NCBI GenBank assembly: GCA_963966185.1 | Contig: CAWZYM010000156.1 | Coordinates: 139,501-203,500, forward strand | Length of the DNA: 64,000 bases | Source: Rhabditoides inermis | Taxonomy: Eukaryota > Nematoda > Chromadorea > Rhabditida > Rhabditidae | Direction: 5' to 3' | In this document: piece after piece, positions 58,566 to 64,000 of the stretch | Layout: the number at the start of each line of letters is the position of its first letter | Numbering within the stretch: position 1 is the stretch's first letter | The notes under the pieces: generated by a model | The model's database searches: none | Told to the model about the DNA's origin: nothing | Seen by the model: only the letters and a program-made list of their open reading frames with translations | Position numbers and translations under genes: made by a program

Positions 58566-59751
58566 TTCTCACGATATCAAACCACACACGCATCGCCGAC
58601 CGAATAATGGACCACATAAAAACATGTGGTCGATTGATGAATCGTGTGAATGTTTTCCTCGAACGTTTCAATTTCCACAAGCGGCTCCATTTTGAATGAA
58701 ATGAACACATCCCAATTGATAACAGGAGCTGACGACACAATTTGAGTCGGGATTGATTCTTGATCGGATTAAAAGTGCAAATCCAAGGCAAATGCGATTA
58801 CTCTCTTAAATACGCTCAAATATGGTGCTCTCTCTCTCTCTCTTTCTCCCCGCTCACTAGACATATTTGCGCATCGTCATTTTTTTGAGCACACGTCATT
58901 TCGGAAATGCGACGCAGTCTTTTTTAGAGTCATACATTCATACTCGATCCAATGACCTCACAAACCACCGAACACATTGTCGTCATATGATTCAAAGTAC
59001 GATTGGAGACAATTTCACAAAGTTTTTCTCCAAAACATTTCTAGTATCTCCCAGCATCACATGAATCAGAAGGACACCTGTGATTTCATTTCAACATCAT
59101 CCTCGTATACTATTGTTACAACGACGTGTGATTCTTGTCTTGGACATGTCATGAGTCAGCATGTGATGGCATCCCCAGCTGTCGCCGATACTCTCTTCCC
59201 TTGTTGGGAGGCGGCTCACTTCCGGGAGAGTGTGGATTGGATGGCATAGAAGACAAGCCGCGCAAATGCAACAAAACACGCAATCATCCACTCCTCTCTC
59301 TCCCCATCTCCCTCTTATCCAAATGACAAGCGGGTGATAGCATGATGAAATGATGATTATTGGTGTTTGATGAATAATAAGACGCCATCAAGACATCATT
59401 GTTCAGGTCACTCAACTTATTGTCTTCATTCACTGGATGACTGGATGTAAACGTAAACATAATTTAATTGTGGATAAATGAATGTAATGATCTCCAATAT
59501 CCTTGTCTAATAGGAAAATCCCGTCATCATCAGCCGCCGTCCGAATTTCACATCATAATCGAGTCACCCGTCGCCCGTTGGTCATCCGGCGAGCCTGAGC
59601 CAAGCGCCGCCCACTCGCCCTCCGGCTAGGCTGTTTATCCCCCCCCCCTCTCACCCGCACTGCCAACCCGGCTATCCCTAATCACTCACAACACACTACT
59701 ACCACTCATCGGATCCATGCTTCGGATATCGATCTGACCGACTGAGCTCTA
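57739..59751. other. Divergent intergenic region between GPAT and the tetraspanin
   Basis: Two kilobases between start codons that point apart, so both promoters should be here. It contains (GA)n at about 57857-57902, (CT)n at 58533-58562 and a C-run near 59640. No gene was found; the 154-codon frame at 57932-58396 is Arg/Thr-rich without a domain. Confidence 0.5.
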
Positions 59752-62700
59752 ATGGCGTTGAGCTGTGGCGCGCGGGCGCTCAAATTCTCGCTTTTCGTGT
59801 TCAACCTCGTCTTTCTGGTGGGTTTCGGGTTGAGTCACGCGGACTGACGCAATCGCCCATTCAGCTCTGTGGAATCATCTGCGTCGGCATTGGAATTTGG
59901 CTCGTCCTCGACAAGTGAGCGTCACGACTTTTTGCGATTCATTTGACTCTGGATGGCACGCAACTTTTTCTGAAAGAGAGGGGGAGAGGGGGGGGGGGCG
60001 AAACAAGAGACAGCGTTGCAGGTATGCCGTAGACAGCTTGGCAGCCGCCACTGCAAAAGTGCAGGGATACGAAAAGGACGAGGGACTCAGGGATCTGGTG
60101 AGTAGTCAAAAACGGTGTCTAATTTGACCATGCCACATCTCAAACCGACACACTCAGTCAACGTTAATGATACTTCCTCTCTGTTTGTCATTCATCCATT
60201 GTTGTGATACTCGTCTGTTCTGGAAGTATGGCTATTGCAGCGACTGCTCCCCGTACCTATGCTGTCTCTTTCTTGCCCGCATCGCCCAGGTTGTAATACC
60301 CAGGTTGATGGTTGAGGGTGTCCGTTGATTGAATGGCGAATCCGCAAATGAATTGCCCTCATCACCTCTCAGAGATCAAAAGAACTCGGCAAGCTTGTAG
60401 GAACAAGAGCGGTTATGAATGTCTTCCAAGGAAGAAAAAGCCCACTCTCGCTATCGAGGCGGACACCACCATTACACAGTGTTGTTATTGAAGCGAGGGA
60501 ACAGCCAAGAGAAAGTTATGACGCGACACGTGTTCCATATCATGGGCTCGCCTGCAGTAGCAGTACACCCGACTACACACATATCAAATATTGGCAAAGA
60601 ACCGTTGAAACATCAATTTTTGAGACACTAGTCAGAGACACCTATGTTACATAACGTACTTTCTTCGTAGGCGACCAAGCCGACAGCCGTGCGACAGATC
60701 GGCTACGTACTGCTCGTGGGAGGCCTGGTCGTCATATTCGTCGCCTTTCTAGGCTGCTGTGGAGCTGCCAAGGAATGGAGGCCACTACTGTGCTGCGTGA
60801 GTGACACGGCTCACATTTCATTGTGTTCTTGTTTGCAGTACGCCACATGCTTGATGGTGATTCTTGCGACGGAAATCGCGGCGGCCATTTACGCAGCAAT
60901 GCACAGCCACATGGTATGTTTACTCGAGTTATGTGTGTTATGTATGTTTACTATGTGCCATATTATGTTCTGGACTCAAACAAATATATTATAATAAGCT
61001 AGCTGAGCAAGTTGAAAAGACATCACACTGACAGAATCGTAATAACTACACAAATGAATGAAACACATTATCCTCAAAAAATAACTTTCAATAGTTTTCA
61101 TTCAATAGCAAAAAGCATTTCATAATCAAACTCACAAATATAAAAGCATATTTTAAAGATTTGTGGTTATATACGTTTTTTTACCGAAAATATGTGTTGA
61201 TCAATAATACTTCGTAAGGAAGTTGAAGAAATGACCCATTTTGCAGTTCGAAAAAGACTTCCGCGGGATCCTCCGTTCATCTCTGAAGATGTACAACGGA
61301 ACGGACGGGGCGCGGAGTCGGAGTAAGAACAAGGACGACTTTCTCGTCAAGGCAGCGTGGGACAAGATCATGATAGAGGTATGTTTTTGACCAGTACTTC
61401 CAATTTCCTACGATTGCTACGAATTATTTGGGTACTGCAACCACAATTCAAAATCTCCACATTTGCTATTCCCGAAATATGACTGGTCTGAGGCGTCTCT
61501 CATTTGGCATGCGCGCAAATGAGGCGCGATCCGAAATGCGATTTGGGATTGGGAGACTGAGCCCCCGAGAGATCGCTTAACAGGGACGGCGCTAATCGGC
61601 GCGCAATTGCAGAAATCGTGCTGCGGCGTCGACTCCGTCAAGGGAGAGTTCAACGAATCAGGTGAGACAGATGAGTACAGCACTGCATTGGAGAATGGAC
61701 ATGTATGTTCATGAAACTTGCATGCATGTCATTAAATGACACGCATGCTCAGTTCATACAATAAATCTTTAAAAAAAAAGATATGCACGTTCACACAATG
61801 AACCTCCCGCCTTTTCCAGGCTGGTACCACTTGACCAAGAAGAAGCACCTCTTTCCGCCAGCCTGCTGCCCGCCCGACCAACATGGTCGCCTCATGCCCA
61901 GCTGTCCCGCCATCAGCCGGTATAACAACGTGAGTCGTAACGAAACGTTGAAACATCACTGGATTCACAAACGTATTATGCATCTTTTCCAAATTTATTG
62001 ACTTGTAAGAAAAGTGCATCCATCATGGCAATTACAAATGGATTTGCATGATGGAAGTGATGGCAGTAACGCTAGCATGCACCCAATGTAACGTTCGCTT
62101 TCTGTACCTCTATCATGTTGTGTCGTGTGAAGGGCTGCTACGACCGGATCGTCGAGTCGTTCCAAGAAGTCACACTGCACTTCAAGATTGTCGCCTGGAC
62201 AGTCGTCTTCATCGCACTCATTCAGGTTTGAATGGATTGCTTCTATCCGTTCGAAATTGGCATGTCCTCATTCCAGGTGTTCGGAATAATCGTGGCCTTC
62301 TGGCTATGCGATTCCATCACAACCGATGACGACATATTCTGATCCCATCTCGCCTTGCATCATATTTGTACAGAGTACAGTGTATTGTAATTTCGTCGTG
62401 TGCATGGCGCTTTTGTCTCTGCTTGTACGCGGGAGGTGAGCGAATCTCTCTCTTTCTCTCTTTCTCTTTCTCTCTCTCTTTAGCTCTCTCTCTTTTGCTC
62501 TCTCTCTCTCTCTCTCTCTTTCTTTCTTTTCCTCTATCAAAATAAATTTAGGGTTGTCTCAAGCACGCATTCGAGCACAATCGCGTCCAGTTCTCGGCAG
62601 TGTTCGCCATTTTGTCGATACTCATTTCTCTACAGGTAATCTACTTATTATTTTTTTATATTATTGAAGTATTGATCAATTTTCAGATTGCCGGCATAGT

Positions 62701-62755
62701 GCTCGGCATCGTTCTCTTCCGCCGAATCAAAATCGAGATGCTGCATTACTACTAA
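59752..62755 (+). CDS. Tetraspanin with two alternative 3' exon pairs
   Basis: Shared exons begin 59752-59817 (MALSCGARALKFSLFVFNLV, TM1) and continue through LCGIICVGIGIWLVLD, YAVDSLAAATAKVQG, a large exon with TM2 and the conserved GCCGA (QIGYVLLVGGLVVIFVAFL), TM3 (YATCLMVILATEIAAAIY), then the large outer loop with the family signature CCG (KSCCGVDSV), a later PACC pair and PSC. After YNN there are two competing ends: 62133-62225 plus 62277-62342, or 62552-62635 plus 62687-62755. Both start with Gly-Cys (the last loop cysteine), encode TM4 and stop. Tetraspanins organise membrane microdomains with integrins, proteases and receptors. Length (about 270 residues) is typical of the family. Which C. 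elegans tsp gene it matches is not known. Confidence 0.93.
62133..62342 (+). CDS. Tetraspanin 3' end A (acidic tail)
   Basis: Exons 62133-62225 and 62277-62342 encode GCYDRIVESFQEVTLHFK, TM4 (IVAWTVVFIALIQVFGIIVA) and the tail SITTDDDIF. The inner intron is phase 0, after the Gln of ALIQ. The acceptor gtgaag is weaker than usual. The stop comes 210 bases before end B. Confidence 0.8.
62552..62755 (+). CDS. Tetraspanin 3' end B (basic tail)
   Basis: Exons 62552-62635 and 62687-62755 encode GCLKHAFEHNRVQFS, TM4 (AVFAILSILISLQIAGIVLG) and the tail FRRIKIEMLHYY. The phase and the inner intron position (after the Gln of SLQ) match end A exactly. A (CT)n tract (62445-62525) lies between the two ends. 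Confidence 0.8.
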   Translation, partial: GCLKHAFEHNRVQFSAVFAILSILISLQVIYLLFFYIIEVLINFQIAGIVLGIVLFRRIKIEMLHYY

Positions 62756-63961
62756 ACAAGTGCAGTTATCCTATATTGTTATTGTTTCACATCACTACCT
62801 TGCCAATGTTTCGATGTACTTGCATATTCAAATCTCAATCACACACGTTTAGTCCCAGTTAGACAATTGTCTCTTGCCGCAGTGTATATGCCCTTTCCCT
62901 TTGTGAATAAACAGCTCATCGCCTCATTGCCTAACGGCGTTTATGTTTACGACTTGATCTCCAATCATAAACATCCAGGCCAGAAGCGGGCGTCTCGCAA
63001 TTACAGCAGAGGCGTCTTCTCGCTTGTATCTCCCGGCGTCTCTGGATATGACACACTCCCTCGCCTCTCTAGCTGCAGATGACCTCGGCCCCAGATGCAG
63101 CACTGATATCCACACATTCAGCCTCGACCCGCCCAACCCACTCTGCTCTCGGTTGCTTGGACCAATAGGTCCTCTCCCATTTCTTATTCTATAAGCAGAC
63201 ATGTTCGTGTACGTTCTATCACCCCATCCCCCCATAGCCATGTCTTCTTTCTTACGCAAAACATCGAGGATCTAATCCAATCGAAACTTGATCCGGTTCC
63301 TCGTAACCAGTCTAGCATCGTTATCCAAGTAAATTCTGCCAGTCGTTTGTGACGTTGACAAAATGTTCTCTCCCACTCCTGAATAGTTCGATAGTGTTAG
63401 TGACTTGATTTTCCATGTGACCTTGCGTGATCAGTGTTCATTGACATTCAAGAACGTTGAATGAGTGACCCCTCGGAATCCAGTGAGTGAAATTCCAGTT
63501 ATCCGCGCGCGCGGGCGACGGTGTGACCCTACTTTCTCGGGCCCGAGCAGGCAGACCGGTGCCCATTCCAGTTCTTTGAGGGGGCGTATTCCTTCCCCGT
63601 CCATTGGACCATTACAGTCTGCATAGGCAGAGGCGTCTGCTGCGCTCGCTCGCGCAAGCAAGCAAAAACAGCCGCCGCGACCCGCTTCCTTCCACTTCCA
63701 CTGTAACACTCACTCGATCCAGATCGATGTATCCGTCTTTGCCGACTGCGCCCTCTCGCCTCTCCCCGCAGCAGTTTTCATCTACGGGGGGAGAGAGATG
63801 ACCACTCTATACATCTCTCACTCGCATCGCTCGCGTTTCTCACTTCCACGTGTTCATTTTCTCCACACTTCTTGCAGTGCCAGTGTTTACGCCGACGTGT
63901 CACTTTCGTTTTCGTCTATATATGTTCAACTCCTATCTATTTTCACACTCGATCTTTCAGG
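62756..63961. other. Intergenic region between the tetraspanin and the next gene
   Basis: 1.2 kb with no supported gene. The right part (about 63650-63960) is the likely promoter or 5' UTR of the next plus-strand gene and ends in an acceptor atctttcag directly before its ATG. Confidence 0.5.
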
Positions 63962-64000
63962 ATGGTTAAACTTCTCGTCACCCTCGCCCTGGTGGCGCTC
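63962..64000 (+). CDS. N-terminus of a secreted protein, cut by the window end
   Basis: ATG at 63962 follows an acceptor (tttcag/g), as expected for a cis or trans splice. The 13 visible codons, MVKLLVTLALVAL, are the start of a signal peptide. The protein cannot be identified. Confidence 0.6.
   Translation, partial: MVKLLVTLALVAL

Overview
This window looks like nuclear DNA of a rhabditid nematode, possibly a diplogastrid such as Pristionchus. The genes have many short exons (often 50-150 bases), donors are mostly GTGAGT and acceptors TTTCAG or TTGCAG, introns are crowded with (GA)n/(CT)n microsatellites, and one gene encodes PGVLRFamide peptides of the nematode flp-18 type. From memory, the nearest C. 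elegans relatives of several genes (bcat-1, K10C2.1, flp-18, pssy-1 and its EDEM neighbour) lie on the X chromosome, so this may be X-linked. That placement is recall and was not searched.

Layout. Minus strand: a mitochondrial branched-chain aminotransferase (899-3195), then a very large membrane-anchored protein with four complete serine carboxypeptidase (S10) domains (4605-14199). Plus strand: a flp-18 neuropeptide precursor (17038-19395). Minus: a transmembrane ADAM metalloprotease (20043-29017), whose first intron holds a Lys/Glu/Asp-rich gene on the opposite strand (27333-28611). Minus: phosphatidylserine synthase (30367-33967) and an EDEM3-type GH47 mannosidase-like protein with a PA domain (34529-45014). 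Plus: an unrecognised two-pass membrane protein (45588-47875). Minus: an unrecognised small four-pass membrane protein (48049-50561) and a GPAT3/4-type acyltransferase (51934-57738). Plus: a tetraspanin with two alternative 3' ends (59752-62755) and the first codons of a secreted protein (63962 onward).

Mobile DNA sits in introns: three copies of one tRNA-derived SINE (25008, 42408, 54284), a 5'-truncated LINE with an 11-bp target duplication (36150-36951), and a 652-bp MITE with long terminal inverted repeats and TA flanks (40175-40826). Long hexamer arrays lie at 52471 and about 53380.

The genes do not form one pathway. Phosphatidylserine synthase, EDEM3 and GPAT act in the ER (lipid synthesis and glycoprotein quality control). 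The S10 polyprotein, ADAM and tetraspanin act at the cell surface or in the endomembrane system. The most interesting points are a frame-compatible alternative last exon that would turn EDEM3 into a membrane-anchored protein lacking the PA domain, a duplicated two-exon 3' cassette in the tetraspanin, the four-domain carboxypeptidase with a basic cleavage site in an equivalent loop of three domains, and an AQSFIRFamide embedded in the flp-18 precursor. Exon boundaries were set by hand from splice signals and reading-frame phase, so some will be wrong by a few codons.
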